Of a stretch of DNA of 64,000 nucleotides, positions 56,133 through 64,000 are shown piece after piece; positions within the stretch are counted from its first letter, which is position 1; each line of letters begins with the position of its first letter. The DNA is taken from the NCBI GenBank assembly GCA_018060185.1, contig JAGOWQ010000004.1:17665-81664 (forward strand), written 5' to 3'. Origin of the DNA: Leptotrichiaceae bacterium. GTDB taxonomy: Bacteria; Fusobacteriota; Fusobacteriia; Fusobacteriales; Leptotrichiaceae. Under the pieces are notes generated by a model. The model ran no database searches. It was not told the origin of the DNA and was given only the letters and a program-made list of their open reading frames with translations. The translations under genes and the position numbers were made by a program.

Positions 56133-57857
56133 ATGGAATTATTAACTATTCAATTGAAAAAAATGTTTTTAGAAAATATAAATAATATTTTTAATGGTAA
56201 TTTTGAAGATAAAATTATTATTGAAAATTCAACAAAAAAAGAATTTGGAGATTTCCAAACAAACTTTGCTATGATAACTTCTAAAATCTTAGAAAAAAAT
56301 CCTAGAGAAATTGCAAATACAATCATTGAAAATTTTAGAAAAAATGATTTAATAGAAAAACTAGAAGTCGCAGGACCAGGATTTATCAATATATATCTGA
56401 AAAATAGTTTTTTAAATAGTGAACTTAAAAAAATAGAAAATGAAAAGTATGACTTTTCTTTTTTAAATATTGAAAAATCCGTTATAATTGATTATTCTTC
56501 TCCAAATATTGCAAAAAGAATGCACATTGGTCACTTAAGAAGTACAATTATAGGTGACGCATTAAAAAGAATAATTTCTTTTATAGGTTTTAAAGTTATT
56601 TCTGATAATCATATAGGTGATTGGGGAACTCAATTTGGAAAACTTATTGTTGCTTATGATAAATTCCTTGATGAAAAATCTTACAGTGAAGATCCTATCG
56701 GTGAACTAGAAAGAATCTATGTTTTATTTTCAGATGAAGCAAAAAATAATCCAGAACTTGAAAACACTTCAAGAGAAGAATTAAAAAAACTTCAATTAGG
56801 GGATGAAAAAAATAACAAATTATGGAAAGAATTTATTGAAATTTCTCTAAAAGAATACAATAAAGTTTATAATAGACTAGACATTGCCTTTGATTATTAT
56901 TACGGAGAATCTTTTTACAATGATATGATGCCTTCTATTTTAGAAGAATTAAAAGAAAAAAATATAGCTACAAAAGACCAAGAGGCACTAGTAGTGTTTT
57001 TTGAAAATGATAAACTTCCACCTGCCATTGTACAAAAAAAAGATGGTAGCTTTTTATACGCGACATCTGATTTAGCAACAATAAAATTTAGAAAAAATGA
57101 ATTAAATGTAGATAAAGCTATATATGTAACTGATGAACGTCAACAAAATCATTTTAAACAAGTTTTTGAAATTAGTAATATGCTAGGAGAACCTTATAAT
57201 TATGAAAAATCTCATGTTTATTTTGGTATTATGAGATTTGGAGATGGAATGATTTTTTCTTCTCGTAGTGGAAATATTATTAGGTTAGTCGACTTATTAG
57301 ATGAAGCAAAAAAACAAGTAAAAATGGTTATAAATGAAAAAAATCCTAATATTCCTGAAAATGAAAAAGAAGAAATAGCAGAAATTGTTGGAACGGGTGC
57401 TATAAAATATTTTGATTTGAGTCAAAATAGAACTTCTGATATTTTATTTACTTGGGATAAAGTTTTAAGTTTTGAAGGAAATACTGGACCTTACTTACAA
57501 TATACATATGCTAGAATCCAATCAATTATAAGAAAATTAGAAGAAAATAATATAACTATTTTAAATAAAGATATTATACTAGAAAATATGAACGATATTG
57601 AAAGAGAATTAGGAAGTCTTCTACTAAAATTTCCACAAGCAGTAATGAAAGCTTACGAATCTTACAGACCTAATGTTATAGCAGATTATCTATTTGACAC
57701 AGCAAAAATATTTAATAGTTTCTATAATTCAAAATCTATTTTAAAAGAAGATAATAAAAATATTATGGATGCAAGAATTATACTTTCAAAAAAAACTGCT
57801 TATATTTTAAAAACAGGTCTAAGCCTATTGGGAATTAAAACTGTAGATAGAATGTAA
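56133..57857 (+). CDS. argS: Arginyl-tRNA synthetase
   Basis: Class I synthetase, 574 residues. N-terminal additional domain with KEFGDFQTNFAM, the HIGH-type motif (MHIGHLRSTIIGD, near 130), GDWGTQFG, YATSDLATI and a C-terminal anticodon-binding DALR domain (DLSQNRTSDILF and onward). In-frame stops close to the ATG rule out a longer start. The ATG has no nearby ribosome site; the SD is 54 bases further up, beyond a hairpin. A single-gene unit divergent from the deacetylase cluster. Confidence 0.95.
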   Translation: MELLTIQLKKMFLENINNIFNGNFEDKIIIENSTKKEFGDFQTNFAMITSKILEKNPREIANTIIENFRKNDLIEKLEVAGPGFINIYLKNSFLNSELKKIENEKYDFSFLNIEKSVIIDYSSPNIAKRMHIGHLRSTIIGDALKRIISFIGFKVISDNHIGDWGTQFGKLIVAYDKFLDEKSYSEDPIGELERIYVLFSDEAKNNPELENTSREELKKLQLGDEKNNKLWKEFIEISLKEYNKVYNRLDIAFDYYYGESFYNDMMPSILEELKEKNIATKDQEALVVFFENDKLPPAIVQKKDGSFLYATSDLATIKFRKNELNVDKAIYVTDERQQNHFKQVFEISNMLGEPYNYEKSHVYFGIMRFGDGMIFSSRSGNIIRLVDLLDEAKKQVKMVINEKNPNIPENEKEEIAEIVGTGAIKYFDLSQNRTSDILFTWDKVLSFEGNTGPYLQYTYARIQSIIRKLEENNITILNKDIILENMNDIERELGSLLLKFPQAVMKAYESYRPNVIADYLFDTAKIFNSFYNSKSILKEDNKNIMDARIILSKKTAYILKTGLSLLGIKTVDRM

Positions 57858-57986
57858 TCATATACTACGAAGTAGCTTTCTTATTTTTTATGTTCATAAT
57901 CTTAAATAAGATTTTAAAAAAGGGGACAATACTCCGAACATAGTAAAGATAAATTGAAATAATTTTATAATACAGAAATTAAATTA

Positions 57987-58022
57987 AAGGGAATTACTCT
58001 AATAAATTAGAATAATTCCCTT
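57987..58022. terminator. Terminator between argS and the XRE gene
   Basis: AAGGGAATTA and TAATTCCCTT form a 10-bp stem with an inner CTAAT-ATTAG arm. The T-rich side is on the minus strand, so it mainly serves the XRE gene; argS also ends towards it. Confidence 0.7.
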
Positions 58023-58046
58023 ATTAAATAATTATTTAACTTTTTG

Positions 58047-58451
58047 CTACTTATTTAAAAGTTCTATATACTGTTTAACCAAATATATTTTACCTTCTTC
58101 CATTTCCATTAAATCTTTCACTATTTCACCTATTTGAATATTTGAAAATTCTTCAATAATTTCATTCATTATTTCTGTTTTTAAGTCTGACATATCCTTA
58201 TCTGTATATCCTATTATTTTAAATAATTTAAGATGATCTATATTTAAAACTTTAGATATTTTTTTTAGTAAAAGAGGATTTGTCATACTATGTTTTCCAG
58301 ATTCCAAATTTGATAAATATGCAGGACTAATATTCAATATTTCTGCCATTTCTCTTAATCCAATATTTTTTTGTAATCTTCTATTTTTTATATAGTAACC
58401 TAAAGCCTCCACTAGATTAGGATTTGTTCTTATATCTTGCTTTTCTACCAT
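58047..58451 (-). CDS. XRE-family HTH regulator
   Basis: 134 residues. The Cro/cI-type helix-turn-helix covers about 13-75: GLREMAEILNISPAYLSNLESGKHSMTNPLLLKKISKVL. The C-terminal half is helical and acidic with no ligand domain that I recognise. It is a probable DNA-binding regulator; target unknown. It lies right after the ula operon on the same strand but has its own promoter in between. AAGGTG precedes the ATG. Confidence 0.82.
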   Translation of the reverse strand: MVEKQDIRTNPNLVEALGYYIKNRRLQKNIGLREMAEILNISPAYLSNLESGKHSMTNPLLLKKISKVLNIDHLKLFKIIGYTDKDMSDLKTEIMNEIIEEFSNIQIGEIVKDLMEMEEGKIYLVKQYIELLNK

Positions 58452-58488
58452 TTTTTCACCTTAAATAAATAATTTTTGATATCTACAT

Positions 58489-58516
58489 ATGATAGCATAC
58501 TATTAAAAAAAATCAA
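58489..58516 (-). promoter_or_regulatory. Promoter of the XRE gene
   Basis: TTGATT and TATCAT with a 16-base spacer on the minus strand, inside the 95-base gap after ulaF. Confidence 0.55.
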
Positions 58517-58546
58517 AATTTTATTAGAAATTATTTCAAAAAAATT

Positions 58547-59248
58547 TTATTTATTTACCTGACCATAATAAGCATTTTCTCCGTGTTTTCTTAAAAAATG
58601 TTTGTCAAGTAGCTCTTGTTGCATTTGTTTAACATCTTTGTTTAATTGTTCAGTAAACATAGCCATTTTAGCTACTTCTTCTAATACAACCGAGTTATGG
58701 ACAGCTTCTTTTGCATTTTTCCCCCAGCTAAAAGGACCATGACTATTTACTAATACTCCTGGAACAAATTTAGGATCTATTTTTCTTTTTTCAAAAGTTT
58801 CTATTATAACTACTCCTGTATTTTTTTCGTATTCATTTCTTATTTCTTCAGAAGTCATTTTTCTTGTACACGGAATGTCTCCATAAAAATAATCTGCATG
58901 AGTCGTCCCATAGGCTGGTATATTTCTTCCAGATTGTGACCATATAGTTGCATTTGTTGAATGAGTATGGACTACTCCTCCTATTTCAGTGAAAGATTTA
59001 TATAATTCTATATGTGTAGGTGTGTCTGATGACGGATTTAACTTTCCTTCTACAATATTACCATCCAAATCAACTACAACCATATCTTCCACTCTCATTG
59101 TTTCGTAATCTACTCCACTAGGTTTAATTACTATTAACTTTGTTTTCTTATCTATTGCACTTACATTTCCCCAAGTAAATAATACTAATCCTTTTTTAGG
59201 TAATTCTAAATTAGCTTTAAATACCTCTTCCTTTAGTTCTTCTAACAT
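58547..59248 (-). CDS. ulaF: L-ribulose-5-phosphate 4-epimerase
   Basis: Class II aldolase-fold epimerase, 233 residues, giving D-xylulose-5-phosphate as the last step of ascorbate breakdown. Metal His residues are in [28 protein letters not shown] and the C-terminal half; SSDTPTH is present. It is equally similar to AraD of arabinose use, but its position after ulaD-ulaE supports UlaF. Its ATG overlaps ulaE by one base, with AAGGTGG upstream. Confidence 0.9.
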   Translation of the reverse strand: MLEELKEEVFKANLELPKKGLVLFTWGNVSAIDKKTKLIVIKPSGVDYETMRVEDMVVVDLDGNIVEGKLNPSSDTPTHIELYKSFTEIGGVVHTHSTNATIWSQSGRNIPAYGTTHADYFYGDIPCTRKMTSEEIRNEYEKNTGVVIIETFEKRKIDPKFVPGVLVNSHGPFSWGKNAKEAVHNSVVLEEVAKMAMFTEQLNKDVKQMQQELLDKHFLRKHGENAYYGQVNK

Positions 59249-60123
59249 TAAATAAATCCACCTTCTTTCATTTTATCTAATATCCATTGTTTTGCTTTTT
59301 TTACTTCTCCAATTGGATCTTCTGATTTTTCAGTCCACATTTCTATTAAAAATGGTCCTTTATAATTTAATTCTTTTAATTTAGTAAACACTTTTGGAAA
59401 ATCTACACATCCTTTTCCAAATTCTACTTCTTTAAATTTCCCAGGAAAATCATCTGTCACTGCCAAAGTATCCTTTAAATGTATTGCAATTATTTCTTTC
59501 TCTTTTACTCCCAGTTCTAATTCATAAAAAACATCATTTTCAGGCCATGCTGATAAGTTTCCAACATCAGGATAAACCTTTAACCATGGTGAATTTATTA
59601 TTTTAGAAAACTCCATATATTTTGTTATAGAATTTATGAAAGGATGATCCATTATTTCTATAGCTAAGGTTATGTTATACGATGACGCCCACTCTACAGA
59701 TTTTTTTAAATTTTCTATGAAATAATGTTTTGTTTCTTTACTTCCTTCCTCATAATAAACGTCATATCCTGCCATTTGGATATTTCTTATACCCATTTTA
59801 TCTGAAAAAATTATTGCTTTTTTCATTAATTCCATGGCCTTATCTCTTGTTTTCTCATCTCTACTTCCCATAGGAAACCTTCTATGTCCACTAAAGCACA
59901 TAGAGGGTATTCTAATATCATTATCCACTAATGCTTTATGAATTCTATTTATCTTTTCGTCAGACCAATCAAGTCTAGAAAGTCTATCATCTGTTTCATC
60001 TATGGAAATTTCAATAAAATCATATTTACATTCTTTAACTAATTCTATTCTTTCTACCCAGTCTATATCCTTTGGAAGTGCTTTTTCATATATTCCTAAA
60101 TTAATTTTATTTAAATCTTTCAT
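59248..60123 (-). CDS. ulaE: L-xylulose-5-phosphate 3-epimerase
   Basis: TIM-barrel sugar epimerase, 291 residues, converting L-xylulose-5-phosphate to L-ribulose-5-phosphate. Seen: LGIYEKALP at the start, [46 protein letters not shown] and [13 protein letters not shown], all as in UlaE/SgaU. AGGAG precedes the ATG. Fifth-step enzyme in operon order. Confidence 0.92.
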   Translation of the reverse strand: MKDLNKINLGIYEKALPKDIDWVERIELVKECKYDFIEISIDETDDRLSRLDWSDEKINRIHKALVDNDIRIPSMCFSGHRRFPMGSRDEKTRDKAMELMKKAIIFSDKMGIRNIQMAGYDVYYEEGSKETKHYFIENLKKSVEWASSYNITLAIEIMDHPFINSITKYMEFSKIINSPWLKVYPDVGNLSAWPENDVFYELELGVKEKEIIAIHLKDTLAVTDDFPGKFKEVEFGKGCVDFPKVFTKLKELNYKGPFLIEMWTEKSEDPIGEVKKAKQWILDKMKEGGFI

Positions 60124-60156
60124 TTCTACTCCTGATTTATAAAATATTTTTTATCA

Positions 60157-60834
60157 TTATTTCCAATATTTATCTATTTCTTCTCTAATTGCATTTGCTG
60201 TAACTTTTCCACTTTCCCTAACTAGAGCACGTCCTGCTATGAACACTTTAGCATTTTTTATTTCTTTAAATAGATGTATTTCTTCTGGAACTATTCCACC
60301 AGTTATGGATATTTCTAAACCTAGTTCAGATAATTTTTTCATCTTTTCTATGTCCTCTTCTGTCCATCCTTTTCCAGCTAATTCAGCATCTCTTGATCTA
60401 TGATAAATAGCTTGCTTCACTCCTAAATTTATCCATTCTTTTGCATCTTCGAAAGTCCAATTTCCATAAATTTCTATTTGTATTTCTTTTGGTCTTTTTA
60501 AATTAGGAATTTTATCATTTATTTCATCTGCTACTTTTTTACATGCTGCTTTTGTTGCAGGATGAGCTGCCGCTGAAACAGTTAGCCAATCTGCTCCTGC
60601 TTCAAATGCCATCTTTGCTAGAATTTCTCCACCATCAGTTGTTTTTAAATCACACACTAAAATATGATTTGGATGTAATGCTCTTAATGTTTTTACTGCT
60701 TTCATTCCTTCTGCACAAGCCAAAATTGTTCCAACTTCTATTATGTCCACAACATTTTCTGCTACTTTTGCATCTGAAACTGCTTTTTCTAAACTTAACG
60801 AATCTAAAGCTATTTGTAATAATGGTTTTGACAT
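60157..60834 (-). CDS. ulaD: 3-keto-L-gulonate-6-phosphate decarboxylase
   Basis: Orotidine-decarboxylase-superfamily enzyme, 225 residues. The active-site strand reads CDLKTTDGGEI, followed by AGADWLTVSAAA and IYHRSRDAELAGKGW, and SITGGIVPEE binds phosphate. These residues match Mg-dependent UlaD/SgbH rather than hexulose-6-phosphate synthase. Produces L-xylulose-5-phosphate. GGGAGG precedes the ATG. Confidence 0.93.
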   Translation of the reverse strand: MSKPLLQIALDSLSLEKAVSDAKVAENVVDIIEVGTILACAEGMKAVKTLRALHPNHILVCDLKTTDGGEILAKMAFEAGADWLTVSAAAHPATKAACKKVADEINDKIPNLKRPKEIQIEIYGNWTFEDAKEWINLGVKQAIYHRSRDAELAGKGWTEEDIEKMKKLSELGLEISITGGIVPEEIHLFKEIKNAKVFIAGRALVRESGKVTANAIREEIDKYWK

Positions 60835-60892
60835 ATTTATTCCTCCCTATAATCAATTATTAGTAGTTTATTTTTTAACTTTGATTTAAAAT

Positions 60893-60922
60893 AGACTGCC
60901 TAAAAATAAATTTTGACAGCCT
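60893..60922 (-). repeat. Intercistronic hairpin between ulaC and ulaD
   Basis: AGGCTGTC and GGCAGTCT pair over eight positions with two G-U pairs, followed by ATTTT on the minus strand. The T tail is weak, so it could be a partial terminator or an RNA-stability element separating the PTS genes from the enzyme genes. Confidence 0.5.
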
Positions 60923-60936
60923 TGTATTTCTAATAT

Positions 60937-61380
60937 TTATTTTTTTATTATTTCGTAGATATCTTCTGGTATTTTGGCTTCTCTTATTTTCTCAAAGGCA
61001 TCTTCATCATCAAAAATAGAAACTATTTGTGGAATTGCTTCTCCGTTGTGAATATCTGTACTTGTAGCAGCTAATCCTATTAATATATCAACCTCTTGTC
61101 CATCTGGAAATTTAACGGATTCTTTTAATGTAACAAAACTAAAACTATCCTTATTCACTCCTTTTTCAGGTCTTTCATGAGGCATAGCAAGCCCTGGTGC
61201 TAATATATAAAAAGGTCCTAACTCATTTGTCCTTGAAATTATTGAATCTATATATTCTCTTTTTATACTTCCATTATTTAAAAGAGGTTTCATACATACT
61301 TCTATTGCTTCTTCCCAAGTTTTTACCTCCTGTTTTAAAACAACTGAATTATTTTCTTTTAATGAATCAATTAAATTCAT
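60937..61380 (-). CDS. ulaC: Ascorbate-specific PTS IIA component
   Basis: 147-residue IIA of the mannitol/fructose/ascorbate type. The phosphorylated His is His68 in PGLAMPHERPE. It passes phosphate from HPr to UlaB. Placed right after ulaB as in E. coli ulaABC. GGAGG precedes the ATG. Confidence 0.9.
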   Translation of the reverse strand: MNLIDSLKENNSVVLKQEVKTWEEAIEVCMKPLLNNGSIKREYIDSIISRTNELGPFYILAPGLAMPHERPEKGVNKDSFSFVTLKESVKFPDGQEVDILIGLAATSTDIHNGEAIPQIVSIFDDEDAFEKIREAKIPEDIYEIIKK

Positions 61381-61418
61381 ATTTTACCTCCTAGTTTTTG
61401 ATTTATTTTTATAGTTTA

Positions 61419-61700
61419 TTATTCAATTCCAACTTCTTTTAATTTATCCTCTAATTCCTTTTCATCTAATAAGTTTAAAAGCCCTATTAATTTTGTCTTA
61501 GGTCCTCCTTTTAACTCATTCACTATATGTGTAGAAGCTAATACCACATCATAATTTGATAATCCTGACTTTGCTTCTCCAACACTACAAGAACTAACAT
61601 CCGCTTTTACTCCTAGTTTTTGTAATACTTTTCCTACCTTCATTTTCATAATCATACTTGTACCCATTCCACTTCCACACACAGCTAATACTTTAAGCAT
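61419..61700 (-). CDS. ulaB: Ascorbate-specific PTS IIB component
   Basis: 93 residues starting MLKVLAVCGSGMGTSMIMKM; the P-loop Cys8 accepts phosphate from UlaC. A longer frame adds 11 residues, but the family starts here, and AGGAG lies ten bases before this ATG. It works with the UlaA channel. Confidence 0.92.
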   Translation of the reverse strand: MLKVLAVCGSGMGTSMIMKMKVGKVLQKLGVKADVSSCSVGEAKSGLSNYDVVLASTHIVNELKGGPKTKLIGLLNLLDEKELEDKLKEVGIE

Positions 61701-61743
61701 AAAATCACTTCTCCTATCTCTATATTTATACAAATTCTAATTA

Positions 61744-63192
61744 TTAGTTTTCTTCTAAGTCAACTAATCCTTCATAATATTGCTCTTTTGATTTTGCTTT
61801 CATATATTGAATTTGTGGTATCAACATCATTAAAACAATTGCAATTACATAACCTGTTATTCCTAATCCTTTCATTAATGCTCCTTGAAATAACCACACT
61901 GTTGATTGGTCAATATTTCCATGCCATCCACCAAATCCAACTAATCCAAATGTTACTACTGCAACAGCTCCTAACACAACTTGTAAAATTCCTGATACAA
62001 ATGTTGTTATCATTGCTGCTTTTACTCCTCCACGTTTATTTGCAAATACTGCTATTGTAGCATTATCAAAAAATACTGGGACAAATCCTGTTACTATCAA
62101 AATTGGAGATTTAAATAATACTAATCCTGCTATTGCTAAAAATTGTCCTAAAACACCGCATAAAAATCCAAATAAAATAGCATTAGGAGAACCAAATCCA
62201 TAAGTTGCAGCACAATCTACTGCTGGTATTGATCCTGGTATTATAGTATTTGAAATACCTTGGAAAGAAACTGTTAATTCAGATACAAACATTCTAACAC
62301 CTTGTTTTAAAATTGATAAATATACCGCAAATGTTAACGATGTCTGAAGTACATGAATAAAAAATGACTTATTTTCTGCAACAAATTTTTCATAGCCACT
62401 TCCTAAAAGAATTTGAGGTCCTAAAATATACATTATCAATCCGAAAAATAACATCATCAATGTTCCTGTTGCTACTAAATCTTCGTGAAAAATAGATAAC
62501 CATTTAGGTAATTTTAAATCATCTACTCCTTTTTTTGGATCTCCTAAATATGGCGATACCTTGTCTGCTGCCCAAACCGCAAACATTTGTTGGTGTCCTA
62601 TTGCAAATCCAGCATTCTCAGTTAATCTTTGAGTAGGTTCAACTGATAAATTAGATGCCACTGCCCAGTAAACCCCTGCAAATATCCCAATTAATATAGC
62701 ACCTGTAATATTTCTAAACTGAGGAAATATAAAGAATATAATCCAAGTAGCTGTTTGTGCCTGTTGTTGCATAATATGACCTGTTATAAATAAAGTTCTT
62801 ATCCTAGTTAATTTTCTAAATAGTACTAATACTATATTAAGTAAAAAACCTATTAGTAATGAAAACATTACCCAAGTTAATGTCTCACCTATAGATTCTA
62901 GTGCTGTATTTACAGCATTTAGTCCAAAATATGGATCTATAACCGAAGCACTCAAGTTATATTTTTCATTAAGTCCAGCCAATATAGGTCTAAATGTCGT
63001 TACAAGACCTGCTGCACCTACGTTTAAAATTAAATACCCTATTGTTGCTTTTAAAAAACCTGAAAACGCTTCATAAAAAGGCTTTTTTAATAATAAATAC
63101 CCTATAAATACTAGGAATCCAACAAAGAAAGCTGGATTAGTTAATATATTTTTCCCAAACCAAATAAATGGGAATAGAAGTTCATTGCTCAT
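61744..63192 (-). CDS. ulaA: Ascorbate-specific PTS IIC permease
   Basis: 482-residue membrane protein with about eleven hydrophobic segments. Segments typical of UlaA/SgaT: FLVFIGYLLLKKPFYEAFSG near the N-terminus, NAGFAIGHQQMFAVWAADK, and IPGSIPAVDCAATYGFGSPNAILFGF. Imports and phosphorylates L-ascorbate with UlaB/UlaC. AAGGAG precedes the ATG. Confidence 0.94.
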   Translation of the reverse strand: MSNELLFPFIWFGKNILTNPAFFVGFLVFIGYLLLKKPFYEAFSGFLKATIGYLILNVGAAGLVTTFRPILAGLNEKYNLSASVIDPYFGLNAVNTALESIGETLTWVMFSLLIGFLLNIVLVLFRKLTRIRTLFITGHIMQQQAQTATWIIFFIFPQFRNITGAILIGIFAGVYWAVASNLSVEPTQRLTENAGFAIGHQQMFAVWAADKVSPYLGDPKKGVDDLKLPKWLSIFHEDLVATGTLMMLFFGLIMYILGPQILLGSGYEKFVAENKSFFIHVLQTSLTFAVYLSILKQGVRMFVSELTVSFQGISNTIIPGSIPAVDCAATYGFGSPNAILFGFLCGVLGQFLAIAGLVLFKSPILIVTGFVPVFFDNATIAVFANKRGGVKAAMITTFVSGILQVVLGAVAVVTFGLVGFGGWHGNIDQSTVWLFQGALMKGLGITGYVIAIVLMMLIPQIQYMKAKSKEQYYEGLVDLEEN

Positions 63193-63258
63193 AATTTTCT
63201 CCTTTTTTCAAGAAATAACTTGATATTTTATAATTAATTTTTAAAATTATTATTTACA

Positions 63259-64000
63259 TTAGAGCATAGATTTAAACTGTATATTAGGTTCTTGCTCAAA
63301 ACAATCATCAAATCCACGAGGATGATGATATTCAATTAAATCTTTATCCTTTGGATAAGTATACTTTCCTCCAACTTCCCAAATAAATGGATGAAATTTA
63401 TATTGTAATCTATCTTTTCTCATACGCCATAAATCTATAATTTCTTGAGTACTCGCCATAAAATTAGTCCATATATCGTGATGTACAGGAATAATTACAT
63501 TTGTTCTTAAACATTCTGCCATTCTCAGGAGATCAATTGATGTCATTTTATCTGCAATACCTACTGGATTTTCTCCATAATTATTTAATGCAACATCAAT
63601 ATCAAATTGTTTTCCATGTTTTGCAAATTGTATTGAATAATGTGAATCTGCTCCATGGTAAATATTACCTCCTGGTGTTTTAAACAGGTAATTAACAGCT
63701 TTTCTTCCCATTTCCTCATCTGAAGGGCATAACCCTGATAGTTCACCATTTTTATTTTCTGATCCTTCTACAGGTAATGTTACCAAACAAGTACGATCAA
63801 ATGAATCTAAAGCATGTATTTCTACATCTTTTAATGAAATAACGTCCCCTGGTTTAACTGTTACAAGTCTATCTTCAGGTACTCCCCATTTTTTCCACAA
63901 CTCTGTACAGTGCCATGGTCCTACACATTTAACATGCTCTAATTTAGGATTATTCATAATTGCTGCTGCCACATTTATGTCTATATGATCACTATGATAA
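63259..64000 (-). CDS. ulaG: L-ascorbate-6-phosphate lactonase, C-terminal part
   Basis: Metallo-beta-lactamase-fold lactonase cut by the right edge. The visible 246 residues start at [15 protein letters not shown], which carries the metal motif HSDHID, and continue with [28 protein letters not shown] and HHDIWTNF. The E. coli protein is about 354 residues, so roughly 105 N-terminal residues are missing. It opens the lactone ring of imported ascorbate-6-phosphate. Here it leads the ula operon, whereas E. coli transcribes ulaG divergently. Confidence 0.93.
   Translation of the reverse strand, partial: YHSDHIDINVAAAIMNNPKLEHVKCVGPWHCTELWKKWGVPEDRLVTVKPGDVISLKDVEIHALDSFDRTCLVTLPVEGSENKNGELSGLCPSDEEMGRKAVNYLFKTPGGNIYHGADSHYSIQFAKHGKQFDIDVALNNYGENPVGIADKMTSIDLLRMAECLRTNVIIPVHHDIWTNFMASTQEIIDLWRMRKDRLQYKFHPFIWEVGGKYTYPKDKDLIEYHHPRGFDDCFEQEPNIQFKSML

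Overview
The window looks like the chromosome of a very AT-rich bacterium with an outer membrane. The lineage call is my inference: Fusobacteriota, probably a Leptotrichia/Sebaldella-type member. It rests on A/T-dominated coding and spacer DNA, strong GGAGG ribosome binding sites and Firmicute-like operon layouts (argCJBDF order, a Clostridium-type sulfate assimilation cluster). These sit next to Gram-negative envelope genes: an LPS heptose kinase, a secretin and two RlpA proteins. I see no rRNA, tRNA, insertion sequence, phage or CRISPR array.

Layout: (1) 1-1.3 kb, a cut sugar kinase and heptose kinase RfaE1. (2) 1.4-6.8 kb, a type IV pilus / type II secretion-like operon with one major pilin, three minor pilins, a short prepilin peptidase, GspL/GspM-like proteins and a secretin, but no ATPase or platform protein. 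(3) 7-12.7 kb, arginine biosynthesis argCJBDF behind an arginine-codon leader peptide with two tandem terminators. (4) 12.9-17.1 kb, a LemA/DUF2207 pair, a TPR protein and TtcA. (5) 17.2-20 kb, the FeoAB ferrous iron system. (6) 20-23.9 kb, riboflavin genes ribH-D-E-BA behind an FMN riboswitch. (7) 24-35.6 kb, a sulfur region: the metQNI transporter and a sulfate uptake/activation/reduction operon (sbp-cysTWA-aprAB-cysDN) behind a Met/Cys-rich leader peptide. (8) 35.6-37.2 kb, a secreted tannase-like esterase. (9) 37.4-42.5 kb, infA-rpmJ-rpsM-rpsK-rpsD-rpoA-rplQ and adk-map. (10) 42.7-55.8 kb, MalY/PatB lyase, beta-galactosidase, MsrA, Upp, L31B, Rho, MiaB, RNase H, FabG, RlpA pair and polysaccharide deacetylase. 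(11) 56-58.5 kb, argS and an XRE regulator. (12) 58.5-64 kb, a full L-ascorbate (ula) operon, ulaG-A-B-C-D-E-F, cut at the right edge.

The coding content is mostly recognisable metabolism. The least expected signals are in 5' untranslated regions. adk and argS lack a normally spaced Shine-Dalgarno; each has a strong one, then a hairpin that would loop out the spacer, then exactly 11 A/T-rich bases and the ATG. The cys and arg operons have leader peptides whose codons match pathway products, with competing RNA pairings that give a coherent attenuation logic. A candidate sRNA of about 73 nt lies between divergent genes near 55.9 kb. These RNA models come from reading base pairing by eye and have not been computed or tested.
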